Assembly: GCA_030248225.1 (NCBI GenBank)
Contig: JASANE010021273.1
Location: 90,810-154,809 of the forward strand
Reading direction: 5' to 3'
DNA length: 64,000 nucleotides
Source of the DNA: Trileptium ribeirensis
Taxonomy: Eukaryota; Nematoda; Enoplea; Enoplida; Thoracostomopsidae
The translations under genes were made by a program, and so were the position numbers. Of this stretch, positions 1 to 12,500 are shown piece after piece. Under the pieces are notes generated by a model. The model was not told where the DNA came from, made no database searches, and saw only the letters and a program-made list of their open reading frames with translations. The stretch's first letter is position 1. Each line of letters starts with the position of its first letter.

Positions 1-362
1 GTTTGCATCAGTTTGAACATTTTAAGCCCTCACCAACACTGTTTCTAACAATATGCATATTCAGTTAGTGTCACCCATTTCATTGTAATTAAGTGTCTTA
101 AGGCCGAACTATTAAGACATTATATGAAAATATCTTGAGTTGTAAATAAAATCAAAAGATTGCGAAACGTTAACATTTGTCACTAAAAATCCAACATTCA
201 TACTAAAAAATTTGTATAAAATTTTGAGTTCAGATTTCGCTTGCTATTCGTTACAACAAACGTAAGGATAATTTTAGGCTGCTTTTTTGCAAAATTCTCG
301 ACTTATCAGAAATCATTTGCTTTATAGAGTGTAAACTATTGTTTTCAATGGTATACTTTCAG
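1..362 (+). other. intron end upstream of the plus-strand terminal exon
   Basis: AT-rich sequence with no sustained reading frame. An in-frame TAG at 325-327 closes the frame of the following exon. A pyrimidine-containing acceptor (tatactttcag) ends at 362. This is best read as the 3' part of an intron whose upstream exon is outside the window. Confidence 0.6.
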
Positions 363-2598
363 CTCAACAACAACCGCTACTTACGATGTCGCCGCCACTT
401 CAAAGCCCGAGCAACCGCAACCGGTGCGAGTCCACAGTGTGAACAACATATTCTTAGAATCGTTCTGGCCCAAGTGTGTATTTTCTCTATCGGCTAAATC
501 AAAGGACACCAGCGGCGTAACCGATGAGACCAATTCCGCACCGAAGCAAAATATATTTTTTGTTCCGGAGCGACATGGAATTATAGCGACCGATAGATAT
601 CATCAGTCGATGGAGCATCATGATGGCCGCGGCGACAACTCAACCAATCAACCGATACTTGCATACAGCGAGAAGAATGACGCCAACCCACTGAGGGACC
701 TCAGCTTAGTTATGGCACAAAAACCAACTAGCGTCAAAACCAACGAAGACGCTGTGACTTCGTTGTCCCCATGCGGAACAATATTGAACAACTTTATCAC
801 GTTGACAGATAACAGTCATAGCAGCGACTATGGAGAGCTGCCTCTAACTGCTGGCGATTTATCTTACATTTACAATAACAGTCAATCACGTAATAGCCTT
901 GACGATAGCAATAGGCCAACTCCGGTCATGTCGACGAAACCAACTCTAACAAGAATTGTCGCTAAAGAAACCGCCGATGCTGCACAAATCAGACAAACAA
1001 GTTCCTTGTCATCCGAAGTTCGAGATTATGTTCACTTGTCTGTTTTTGCTTCGTACGGGGATATAGGAAACTCGAATGACTTAACCTCTGGGACTGAGCG
1101 GAAGTCACAAATAATACGTTTTGTTCCAAATATTTCAACCGTAAACGCCAACAGTGTGACCAAAAACAACCAACAATTACAGCCACTATACACGACACCA
1201 ACAACTAAACTCGCTCGGAATAATACGCCAACGACAGCTAACTCGAGCTGTAATAATTCTTGTAATCTGGATGATTATCGGAATAACAGTCAACCGCGGA
1301 ATCATTTCCAAAATGTACGCAGCGACGAAGATGTTGATATGAAATACATACTATCAGTGCAGCCACATCTGGACAAACCATCGAACGCATTGTTGAACCA
1401 ATTTGAGCGCATGATATATACTGCTACCACTCCAGCGAACGACTATGCACCTCGAATTGTTTCTAAAATTGGTAACAAAGACGACAACACTACTATTAAA
1501 AATTCAAATGAATTTGTGCAACAACCATTGCGTTTGGAAAAATTTCACCAGCTATACTCGGTTCCTATTAAACGTCGAGGTGTGAATAATTTGAGTTACG
1601 AACAAAAGGACAACGCCATCACTCCAGCAGGAAAACCAAGGCCGAATTCGTTATCACATCTAAAGCCGGAAGAATGGTCAGAAAGCCAAGGATTTGTAAG
1701 TCCTACTAGAAATGCGTTAGTGTCTGAATCGGTTCAGCTAGATGGCCCTATAACAGATACAGACACAATCGTCAAGCGGAAACTTGTTCGGACGGGAAAC
1801 AATTTTTTGTACCATGATCGAAACGGGCGTGAGGTGCGGAAGAGAAGACGTGATGAATATTGTGACGATGATGATGTCGATGGTTTGCACCTGCGGGGTG
1901 GCAACTGGTTTTCGTCACCAACAGCTTGTAACGAAGATGATGTTGCTATCCAAAAAACACAAAGTGACATCAACACAGATGCCACTAGTTCCGCTCTGGG
2001 CGTGACATTGCAAAACCAACACCTGCATCATAACGAAAAAATTTTAAGCACGAAAAGTGCCTTATTTAGCGAAGCTCAAGGCCATTTACAGAACGACGCT
2101 AGCAGTTTAGCAAATTCTCCACAAGCCACAGTTGGCTATATAGGAAATTGTTGCCGCACCAATAACAGCAATTGTAGCAGCAGTAGCTCTACGTCAGGTA
2201 TTAGCAGCACCGATGAAATTAACGCAGCACCGGGCATTGGTGGAGGGCCTCGAAGCGAACCTGATGGTATCACTAGGACGACTACAACTACTGTGTCATC
2301 ACTACGATTACCACAAGTTATTGATCCAAAGCTGTATTTAGCTCAGTACAAACGGCAACCATTAGCGGCTCCGCTAAAAATGCATATGAGACCAGAAAAA
2401 TATCAGCCCGGACACAATTCTGTCACGGAAGCTCGAAATCATACTAGTCCATCGAGCTGCAATCTAAACCAAGTTTTCGGGAATCGAAAGGTAAACGTAC
2501 TAGCACCGCCGCCAAAACCTCCGCGTACTTTTGCCGCTTCAACTGTTGCTACGCACGGAAACGCTACCCAAATTGTGAAAGAAAGTGAAATATTATAG
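363..2598 (+). CDS. C-terminal exon of an unrecognised protein, disordered Asn/Ser/Thr-rich tail
   Basis: A single open frame of 744 complete codons follows a splice acceptor at 361-362 and ends in TAG at 2596-2598. The first base of the exon completes a codon begun upstream (two bases in the previous exon). The protein part is low-complexity and hydrophilic, rich in Asn, Ser, Thr and Gln, with no transmembrane segment or folded domain that I recognise. Landmarks, numbered from the first whole codon: a basic cluster RKRRR near residues 492-496 followed by an acidic DDDDVD run, a Ser run (SSSSSTSG) near 620, and a proline motif PPPKPPR at about 716-722 of the SH3-ligand type. It ends in ESEIL, which could be a C-terminal PDZ ligand. 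It may be the cytoplasmic tail of a receptor or adhesion protein, or a scaffold. That role is inference. It converges tail-to-tail on the ZP gene at 6182. Confidence 0.75.
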
Positions 2599-2965
2599 GT
2601 CCGATATTGTTCGCTTAACGGTGTAGTTTTTCAATTCACGATTTTATAGCGTAAATTTTGCTAAAATTAATTATATTGTTGCGGTTATATATTTTATAAG
2701 TCACTACTTATATGTGATGCCGATAAGTTGCGTTTTTGTCACTGTATTCGGTGGAACTTCTCAAAATTTTGCATCCTAACCTACGGCTAATATTGCACTC
2801 GTGACATATATGCGTTGGTACGATTATTACCTATGAAATGTTTTAAATGGCAAAACTAAGATTACCTCTGTATTTTTATTTATTAATGTATCAAATTAGT
2901 ACGAATACGTTCAGTGAAAATGATTGCGCATATCACTGTGAAATAAAGGCGAAGTAGCATTCATT
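2599..2965 (+). other. 3' UTR with polyadenylation signal
   Basis: AT-rich sequence after the stop codon of the plus-strand exon. A canonical AATAAA lies at 2942-2947, about 345 bases past the stop. The cleavage point is inferred to be 10-25 bases further on. Confidence 0.55.
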
Positions 2966-5880
2966 TTTATCTAGTGGATTTGGTGTTTAATCGTATTACA
3001 AACTATGTTTGTAATACGATGCGTGTTGTTGCTAGCCATTGCAACATTGGTGCTTAATATATTACCAGCAAGTCACGCTTTTACTATAAGACTAACTAAC
3101 TGATTGTTTTTGGTACGAAAAGGCAGAGTGCTTTAGTTTGGATTAGTTGATTTTAAAGTTTACATCTAATACAAGTAATACATTGATCATTTGCTAATAA
3201 AGTTTTTTCTACGTCAGCTTATACTTACATATATTATCAGTATTACCCGGCTACAGAAATTAAACTCACTATTTAAATCCTGGATATATATGTTCATTAA
3301 ACATGCACATATATCGCTAATGCATATCAGAGGTGTCCAAGGCCCGTCGGCTAAGCGGAGTAAATAGCATTGGGAAGACGTCATATACTATGCAGTTAAT
3401 ATATTATACATGCTTAAGGTCACGGAGGGTAGCCGGAACCTCAGGGTAAGCGCAGGGCTCCGGTATCTCAGGTTGTTTGTCGGCAGGCGGAGGGCGGGTG
3501 CCATGCCGTTGGGTGCCTACGTGTTCAGCACCTGCAGCGCCGCCATGCGGATCTGACGCCTCTGGGTTAACCCCTTTACTATCCCTTATGAGCATGTATG
3601 ACATATACTCAATTATTTCGGAACACAGTTGTCGCGTCCTCTTAATGTCATTTTCGGCATTCGCTATATCTTGGCTTATTATCGCGACTCCGATTTCGTC
3701 ACTGGCGCACGTAATAGATACTCTCTTGCAGAAATACTTTAAGAATCAATGTTATGATGCTTAAGTATACCCGATTATTGCGTAATATTTTGCGTTGCGC
3801 AGTATTTTCATGAGCCATCCTTGCCGTAATTGCACGAATGTGACCCAAGCAACAAATGCCAGGGCACGGCGAAGTTTCTTTGTGTTGTTATGACACATTA
3901 CGACAGTCTAGTGTTGCTATTACAACATTTTGTGGGTTTGGCGTTTCAAGTTTGCTGGTTAGCAGGTCGGTGTACATCATACAAGTAGGTAAGTATGGTT
4001 TAGATTACTCGATGCCTGGCTCAGATTTAAGCTGAGGAGCGTAACGTTAAATCTTTTACAAATAGAACAGTTTAGTGCGGGATGTTCGGAGGGTAATAGC
4101 GCCCCGACTTAATCTTTGAGATTAATCTTGAGGCATAGGTTTAATAGATTTAGTACCTATCGGTGCACAACCTGCATAGCTTCCTTTCCTCAGTTTGACT
4201 GACCCGATACCTTGTGGTTCCTGAACTTTATGGCGAGTGGGATGGACACATGCCACTACGAACTACCGTATCAAATTTGTGCCCGATATGCACAAGGGCG
4301 TCGCGAGCATTTCAAAAGTAAAGCGTATATAAGTGGGTATCGTATCTTACCATTTGTTTATTGTATATAAATCAAATATTTTTGTTTATTACTAAAAAGT
4401 TGGTATCGTATCTTACCATTTGTTTATTGTATATAAATCAAATATTTTTGTTCATTACTAAAAAGTGGGTGTGCGGTCCCCTTTAATCCCATCTTGAGAC
4501 GCCTCTGGATACAAACTAATATTTTAATTCTCGATCGTGTTTTCCAATTTTTCGGTTATACTTCCATGAATTATTGACCTATTTTAAATTTACCGTAACA
4601 TGACTTGTGAAAAATAAAGAAATCAAATTTAAATTCGTATCTTTTTACCCCTTTAAATTTATCTGAAATATAGACAAACATAGTTACCAAGTACATAAAT
4701 ATTCCTTTTGAATCTATGCTGATTATTATCGGTACAGTGCGACATCAAAAAAGATACTATTTTCAATTTCCAATTTTTTTTCAAAATTATTGTAATGTTC
4801 TAAACAAAATTTTGTCTGTGCGAAATTTGTTTCATTGCTAAAAAGTAGTGTTTGTAATTCAATTGTTGTTTAACAGAGCCTGAATTCACTCCTAAAAGGC
4901 AACGTGAGCGGAATAAAAGTACGATCGTTGCTATGACATTTACCAGACTAAGTCGGAAGCTAGCCCTCCAACTCCTGCACTAAATTGTCCCTTTTTAACA
5001 CCTGAACGCACACTGTCAACCAGTGTGGACAGCTGACATTGTGCCTGCTGTGTTAATAGATCACACTTTTTAAAACTCATGGACGAACAAAAATTTCCCA
5101 TAAATTTTATGGGTGCTACATAAAACCCAAAAATTTCTGGGTTATGCTAAGTTTGATGCACCCAGTAATTGTTCGGGTAGTGGTCGTAATGCACAGTAAC
5201 TACTGAAACTTTGGGGTCATTTCGGCCAGAAATCCGTCAGTTTTGAAGATACAGCAATAATTTTAATACCATTCGAATTAGATCGATGAGCTTGTTCAGA
5301 AAATATTCATTTAAGCCATTTTTATAACATTTTTCAATTTGTCGAGTTCTCTTGGTGCCACTTACCCCAAATTTTCGAAAGTTATTTTTCTCGACAAATC
5401 TATAATTTCATATATTTGAACTACAGTTCATGGGCTAAAGAGTTATTTCCATTCATGAAAAATCTTAAGCCTAAGACCTTCGCACGAGAACCAGTTTGGG
5501 TTCATTTTAACACCTTTCGACTCTGCTCGTCAATGGGGTTCGAATGATGGTTATAATTATAAGCGTATTGAGAGAAAAAATTTTCGAAAATTTTGGGTAC
5601 CAAGACGAACCCAAAAATCAAAATAATAATTTATCATATAAATGACTGAAATGGGTATTTTATGAACCAGATCGTCCAACTGAGTCGAATGATACTAAAA
5701 TTATAGCTGTATTTTCAAAATTGACCAATTCCGGGCTGAGGGTCTGACCGAAAAGCCCAAAATTTGTGGATTCTAATAAACTGATAAGCACCCAATAAGT
5801 TTAGCCATTTAAATCATGACTCAATAATTATAAATTTTGTGGAACAAATTTTATGCACTTCCTACAGTTCTAAAGGAGAT
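2966..5880. other. intergenic region, no gene seen
   Basis: This lies between two converging genes. A GC-richer patch at about 3410-3580 is open in both directions but looks like repeat rather than coding sequence. A 66-bp direct duplication lies at 4336-4468. Loosely repeated phrases around 'cccaaaaatttctggg' occur at about 5090-5800. No convincing exon or RNA gene was found. Confidence 0.5.
4336..4468. repeat. two-copy tandem duplication, 66-bp unit
   Basis: The phrase ggtatcgtatcttaccattt begins at 4336 and again at 4402, and about 66 bases are nearly identical between the copies. The copies differ at a few bases, such as tttatta versus ttcatta. Confidence 0.85.
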
Positions 5881-5890
5881 TATCTATAAC

Positions 5891-6115
5891 TGCGTTTGTC
5901 GCATGTCTGTTTGCACATGCGTTATTATTCGTTTGCTTTGCGAGGTTCTTTAAGGAACAGTTCTTAGATAGCTCGATAGTTTACGTCCGCTGCTTTCACC
6001 CGTACAACCAGGGTTCGATACCTAGTACCGCCTTGACTTTGTCAAACACTGTATGATACACAAGTTAATTCCGGCGTTAGCGGGGTAAAGTTAGACCCGT
6101 GTCTCAATACATATA
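5891..6115 (+). mobile_element. tRNA-derived SINE, copy 1
   Basis: Contains the family's 5' phrase (tttgctttgcgaggttcttt, 5932-5951) followed by a tRNA-like body at about 5967-6029. The body has an A-box-like block and the B-box phrase agggttcgatacc. It shares order and sequence with copies at 33184-33385 (+), 50849-51085 (-) and 60082-60345 (-). The tail ends in a GTTAG..GGG-type block also seen in the other copies. It lies just downstream of the ZP gene stop codon. Confidence 0.7.
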
Positions 6116-6181
6116 TGCAGGGCTGCGATTTGAGAGCGAGTCAAACTTTAATACTGACCGGTATAATATCATGTTAGTAGT

Positions 6182-6561
6182 TCATTTAAACGCCAACTGC
6201 CGATGTCGACTATTTCGAGTCATAATCGAATCTAACGTTAATATTCGTGATCGTGTGCTCTGAGTTGCTGTCGGCGATGATTCTTCAACTGCAGCATCAA
6301 CTAAATCCCGCTTTTTGGTATGTTGAAAGATGACAAAAAGTACAACGACACAAAGTAGACAAACGCAACTGATAAAGAAACAAAATAGTACGAATCCCCG
6401 AGTTTTCATGCAAAACTGGTGCTTATCGCTGTTTGGAGTTGTCGACGATGGCTCATTTAAGTTTGACCCAACGCCTGGCAGGTTCGAATTTGAGGTATGA
6501 TCCGATAAGTGCGGCGGGTAACGCTCATGTTGATGGTTTCTGCCACGATGGTTGGGATCAT
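6182..6561 (-). CDS. ZP gene last exon: spacer, transmembrane helix, cytoplasmic tail
   Basis: Acceptor ttcatgttgtag ends just before 6561. The first two bases (AT) complete a codon with the single G left by the exon ending at 17829. It encodes 125 further residues and stops with TGA at 6182-6184. Residues 1-50 are His/Asn/Ser/Pro-rich and extracellular. Residues about 55-79 (GFVLFCFFISCVCLLCVVVL and onwards) form one hydrophobic helix with several Cys. It is followed by the basic stop-transfer HTKKRD and a short Ser/Arg-rich tail ending RQLAFK. This is the usual type I topology for membrane-anchored ZP proteins. No AATAAA on the minus strand was spotted close downstream. Confidence 0.85.
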
Positions 6562-9500
6562 CTACAACATGAAAAATCAATTCACATCATGATTAATATT
6601 TGATGGGTCTAAAGAAATTTTAGATATTTAACTAAAATTTAACAAATCATTTCACTGATATGAATCTGGGCCTGTTTGATGTTTAAGAGACAGGCACGCT
6701 ATACCATTCTCAATTTACTAAGCCTTAGAATAAGCTTTATGTCGTATGTGTTTTCGACAAAGCTTAAGCCGTGAACAGTTACAGAATTGCATAACTTAAT
6801 GTTGCTATTAAGTTATATCGTAAAGCTAGTGAAGTTATACGGCCAGAAAACAAAGGCTGGGGAAACAGTGTTAATTAATAGTTGTACTATTCAATTATAT
6901 CAAAAATCGAAAACAACCCAGATGACTGACAAATTAGTGGTCTCGGCTTTCGCAGATTTTTGCGTTGTTAGTTTCGAAAAACGTCTGGGAATACTTATAC
7001 TAAATTTCGCTAGAAGCGTTCAAAGGCTTTAGCCGTTTCACCCACGAGTTTGCTCCATGGCAACGAAATACAGTACGAATAAAACGGCGTTACCTCAATT
7101 CGTTGTCTAGCAAGCGTTTGATAGCGCGTTATAATTCGACCGCATTTGAGAATTCTTAAGGATCCGAGAAACAGCGTCGACACTAGGCCTAACTATTCGG
7201 GTTCGATTCATGACGTCAACAACAAATTGTTCAAAGCTATCCAAAAGAATAAAGGGTTAATAAAAATAAAGTACACTTTATCAGTTCAGTCTGCAGTATA
7301 CGAGCAATATTTGTGCAACATATTTTAATATATAGGCTGCTGTAGGTGATAAACAAAAACACAGGTTTCATGGCTACAGGCAGGAAATAATGTAAAATTT
7401 ACTAGGCCTAACTATTCGGGTTCGATTCATGACGCCAACAACAAATTGTTCAAAGCTATCCAAAAGAATAAAGGGTTAATGAAAATAAAGTACACTGCTT
7501 GTTCAGCCTGCAGTATACGAGCAATATTTGTGCAACATATTCTAATATATAGGCTGCTGTAGGTGATAAACAAAAACACAGGTTTCATGGCTACAGGCAG
7601 CAAATAATGTAAAATTTACTAGGCTTAACTATTCGGGTTCTATTCATGACGTCAACAACAAATTGTTCAAAGCTATTCAAAAGAATAAAGGGTTAATAAA
7701 AATAAAGTACACTTTATCAGTTCAGTCTGCAGTATACGAGCAATAATTGTGCAACATATTCTAATATATAGGCTGCTGTAGGTGATAAACAAAAACACAG
7801 GTTTCATGGCTACAGGCAGGAAATAATGTAAAATTTACTAGGCCTAACTATTCGGGTTCGATTCATGACGCCAACAACAAATTGTTCAAAGCTATCCAAA
7901 AGAATAAAGGGTTAATAAAAATAAAGTACACTTTATCAGTTCAGTCTGCAGTATACGAGCAATATTTGTGCAACATATTCTAATATATAGGCTGCTGTAG
8001 GTGATAAACAAAAAACACAGGTTTCATGGCTACAGGCAGGAAATAATGTAAAATTTACTAGGCCTAACTATTCGGTTCGATTCATGACGTCAACAACAAA
8101 TTGTTCAAAGCTATTCAAAAGAATAAAGGGTTAATAAAAATAAAGTACACTTTATCAGTTCAGTCTGCAGTATACGAGCAATATTTGTGCAACATATTCT
8201 AATATATAGGCTGCTGTAGGTGATAAACAAAAACACAGGTTTCATGGCTACAGGCAGGAAATAATGTAAAACTAAATAGGCCTAACTATTCGGGTTCGAT
8301 TCATGACGCCAACAACAAATTGTTCAAAGCTATCCAAAAGAATAACGGGTTAATGAAAATAAAGTACACTGCTTGTTCAGTCTGCAGTATACGAGCAATA
8401 TTTGTGCAACATATTCTAATATATAGGCTGCTGTAGGTGATAAACAAAAAACACAGGTTTCATGGCTACAGGTAGGAAATAATGTAAAATTTACTAGGCC
8501 TAACTATTCGGGTTCGATTCATGACGCCAACAACAAATTGTTCAAAGCTATCCAAAAGAATAAAGGGTTAATAAAAATAAAGTACACTTTATCAGTTCAG
8601 TCTGCAGTATACGAGCAATATTTGTGCAACATATTCTAATATATAGGCTGCTGTAGGTGATAAACAAAAACACAGGTTTCATGGCTACAGGCAGGAAATA
8701 ATGTAAAATTTACTAGGCCTAACTATTCGGGTTCGATTCATGACGCCAACAACAAATTGTTCAAAGCTATCCAAATGAATAAAGGGTTAATAAAAATAAA
8801 GTACACTTTATCAGTTCAGTCTGCAGTATACGAGCAATATTTGTGCAACATATTCTAATATATAGGCTGCTGTAGGTGATAAACAAAAAACACAGGTTTC
8901 ATGGCTACAGGCAGGAAATAATGTAAAATTTACTAGGCCTAACTATTCGGGTTCGATTCATGACGCCAACAACAAATTGTTCAAAGCTATCCAAAAGAAT
9001 AAAGGGTTAATAAAAATAAAGTACACTTTATCAGTTCAGTCTGCAGTATACGAGCAATATTTGTGCAACATATTCTAATATATAGGCTGCTGTAGGTGAT
9101 AAACAAAAAACACAGGTTTCATGGCTACAGGCAGGAAATAATGTAAAATTTACTAGGCCTAACTATTCGGGTTCGATTCATGACGTCAACAACAAATTGT
9201 TCAAAGCTATCCAAAAGAATAAAGGGTTAATAAAAATAAAGTACACTTTATCAGTTCAGTCTGCAGTATACGAGCAATATTTGTGCAACATATTCTAATA
9301 TATAGGCTGCTGTAGGTGATAAACAAAAACACAGGTTTCATGGCTACAGGCAGGAAATAATGTAAAATTTACTAGGCCTAACTATTCGGGTTCGATTCAT
9401 GACGCCAACAACAAATTGTTCAAAGCTATCCAAAAGAATAAAGGGTTAATGAAAATATAGTACACTGCTTGTTCAGTCTGCAGTATACGAGCAATATTTG

Positions 9501-12500
9501 TGCAACATATTCTAATATATAGGCTGCTGTAGGTGATAAACAAAAAACACAGGTTTCATGGCTACAGGCAGGAAATAATGTAAAATTTACTAGGCCTAAC
9601 TATTCGGGTTCGATTCATGACGTCAACAACAAATTGTTCAAAGCTATTCAAAAGAATAAAGGGTTAATAAAAATAAAGTACACTTTATCAGTTCAGTCTG
9701 CAGTATACGAGCAATATTTGTGCAACATATTCTAATATATAGGCTGCTGTAGGTGATAAACAAAAAACACAGGTTTCATGGCTACAGGCAGGAAATAATG
9801 TAAAATTTACTAGGCCTAACTATTCGGGTTCGATTCATGACGCCAACAACAAATTGTTCAAAGCTATCCAAAAGAATAACGGGTAAATGAAAATAAAGTA
9901 CACTTTATCAGTTCAGTCTGCAGTATACGAGCAATATTTGTGCAACATATACTAATAAATAGGCTGCTGTAGGTGATAAAAACAAAAAACACAGGTTTCA
10001 TGGCCTACAGGCAGGAAATAATGTAAATTTACTAGGCCTAATATTCGGGTTCGATTCATGACGTCAACAACAAATTGTTCAAAGCTATCCAAAAGAATAA
10101 AGGGTTAATAAAATTAAAGTACACTTTATCAGTTAGTCTGCAGTATACAGCAATTTGCAACTAATATATAGGCTGCTGTAGGTGATAAACAAAAAACACA
10201 GGTTTCATGGCTACAGGCAGGAAATAATGTAAAATTTACTAGGCCTAACTATTCGGGTTCGATTCATCACGTCAACATCAAATTGTTCAAAGCTATTCAA
10301 AAGAATAAAGGGTTAATGAAAATAAAGTACACTTTATCAGTTCAGTCTGCAGTATACGAGCAATATTTGTGCAACATATTCTAATATATAGGCTGCTGTA
10401 GGTGATAAACAAAAAACACAGGTTTCATGGCTACAGGCAGGAAATAATGTAAAATTTACTAGGCCTAACTATTCGGGTTCGATTCATCACGTCAACATCA
10501 AATTGTTCAAAGCTATTCAAAAGAATAAAGGGTTAATGAAAATAAAGTACACTTTATCAGTTCAGTCTGCAGTATACGAGCAATATTTGTGCAACATATT
10601 CTAATATATAGGCTGCTGTAGGTGATAAACAAAAAACACAGGTTTCATGGCTACAGGCAGGAAATAATGTAAAATTTACTAGGCCTAACTATTCGGGTTC
10701 GATTCATCACATAAGCCAACATAGTCAAATTGTTCAAAGCTATTCAAAAGAATAAAGGGTTAATGAAAATAAAGTACACTTTATCAGTTCAGTCTGCAGT
10801 ATACGAGCAATATTTGTGCAACATATTCTAATATATAGGCTGCTGTAGGTGATAAACAAAAAACACAGGTTTCATGACTACAGGCAGGAAATAATGTAAA
10901 ATTTACTAGGCCTAACTATTCGGGTTCGATTCATCACGTCAACATCAAATTGTTCAAAGCTATCCAAAAGAATAAAGGGTTAATAAAAATAAAGTACACT
11001 TTATCAGTTCAGTCTGCAGTATACGAGCAATATTTGTGCAACATATTCTAATATATAGGCTGCTGTAGGTGATAAACAAAAAACACAGGTTTCATGGCTA
11101 CAGGCATGAAATAATGTAAAATTTACTAGGCCTAACTATTCGGGTTCGATTCATCACGTCAACATCAAATTGTTCAAAGCTATTCAAAAGAATAAAGGGT
11201 TAATGAAAATAAAGTACACTGCTTGTTCAGTCTGCAGTATACGAGCAATATTTGTGCAACATATTCTAATATATAGGCTGCTGTAGGTGATAAACAAAAA
11301 ACACAGGTTTCATTGCTACAGGCAGGAAATAATGTAAAATTTGTATCTAAAACTATTTCCACTTCTATTTAAAATGTAGCCGCACGTAAAGTCAGTTATT
11401 TGGTTGCGAAGTAATATTTTTATTATATATATAATAAAAGTATTATATAAATATATAAGGTGGGATATAAAACCCGGACTGCCCAAATTGGTCTTTTCGG
11501 CATCCCAAGTCCTAGTTAAATTCTATTACTCAATACTTCTCGTAAACCCAACAATTTTTGATAAATTCAGATTACGTCCGTCCATCTCATTTAACATCTC
11601 AGTTCTAAAGAATGTCTTTCGTAAGTCGTTTAAAATCGTTCAGTCCACTAACAAATGTCGCGCAGTCCCTGTTCAATTCCACAGTATATGCACAAGCTAT
11701 TATTGATAAGCCTATTCTATGTAAATTTGAATTATACGTGCCATGGCCTGTCAAAAATTTTATGGCAATTCTCATGCGATATTTATGCAGCTTTCAAAGG
11801 AATTTTGATTTAAGTTTATCGGGTTTATCAAGGAAAAGTACTGTTAGATCATCTGCTTTTGTGATGTATAAAACATTTTTCCTCCATCTACGCTTTAAGT
11901 ACAAAAACACTTATAGGAACATAAAGTTCCTGTGCTACAGTATTAGTACCCATGTATGGCTAGCTCATCCGCTATTTCATTGCCTTAAACTCCGGAATGG
12001 TCTTTGGTCCAACCCAGAGTAACCAGATTATTTCGACCTATCCTGGAAAGCACTCTACACACGCTAGAGTGTATAAAGTCGTAACTTGTCTTTTTTTCCA
12101 AGTCATTGCTTTTCTACTCTCACTAAAAATTCCTATCTTTTTAAAGTTTGAACCTATTTAGTACCATGGACTTCTTTCGATGGCCAAGACCTCGGCCTTA
12201 AATCCGTTCGTCCGAATGCCTGAAAAGATTTCTTCGTCTGTCAGGTATGTATATTCCCGCGCCACGACACCTGATACCATCATCGACAGAGCTATCTGTG
12301 TAACAGAGCAAATACAAATGTTCTTGCTTAACATCAGTCCAATCATTACAGGTAAAATTCTGTTTATGTCTTATAAAATTAACGGCGCATGTCAACTTTA
12401 GTGGCCGAAGTATAATGCATGCCACGCCGTTCTCGATATACTAAGCCTAAGCCTTAGTCTTAGCCTAAGCTAAGGTCCTTATAGGAGCCATGTACTAAGC

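Noticed and set aside
7146..11362. CRISPR-like array
   Set aside because: Units are fully conserved tandem repeats with no unique spacers, and the genome is eukaryotic.
12440..12495. Interstitial telomere repeat (gcctaag/ttaggc-like phrases)
   Set aside because: Only one and a half units of GCCTAA occur, within an imperfect inverted repeat. A similar short phrase near 39760 is also isolated.
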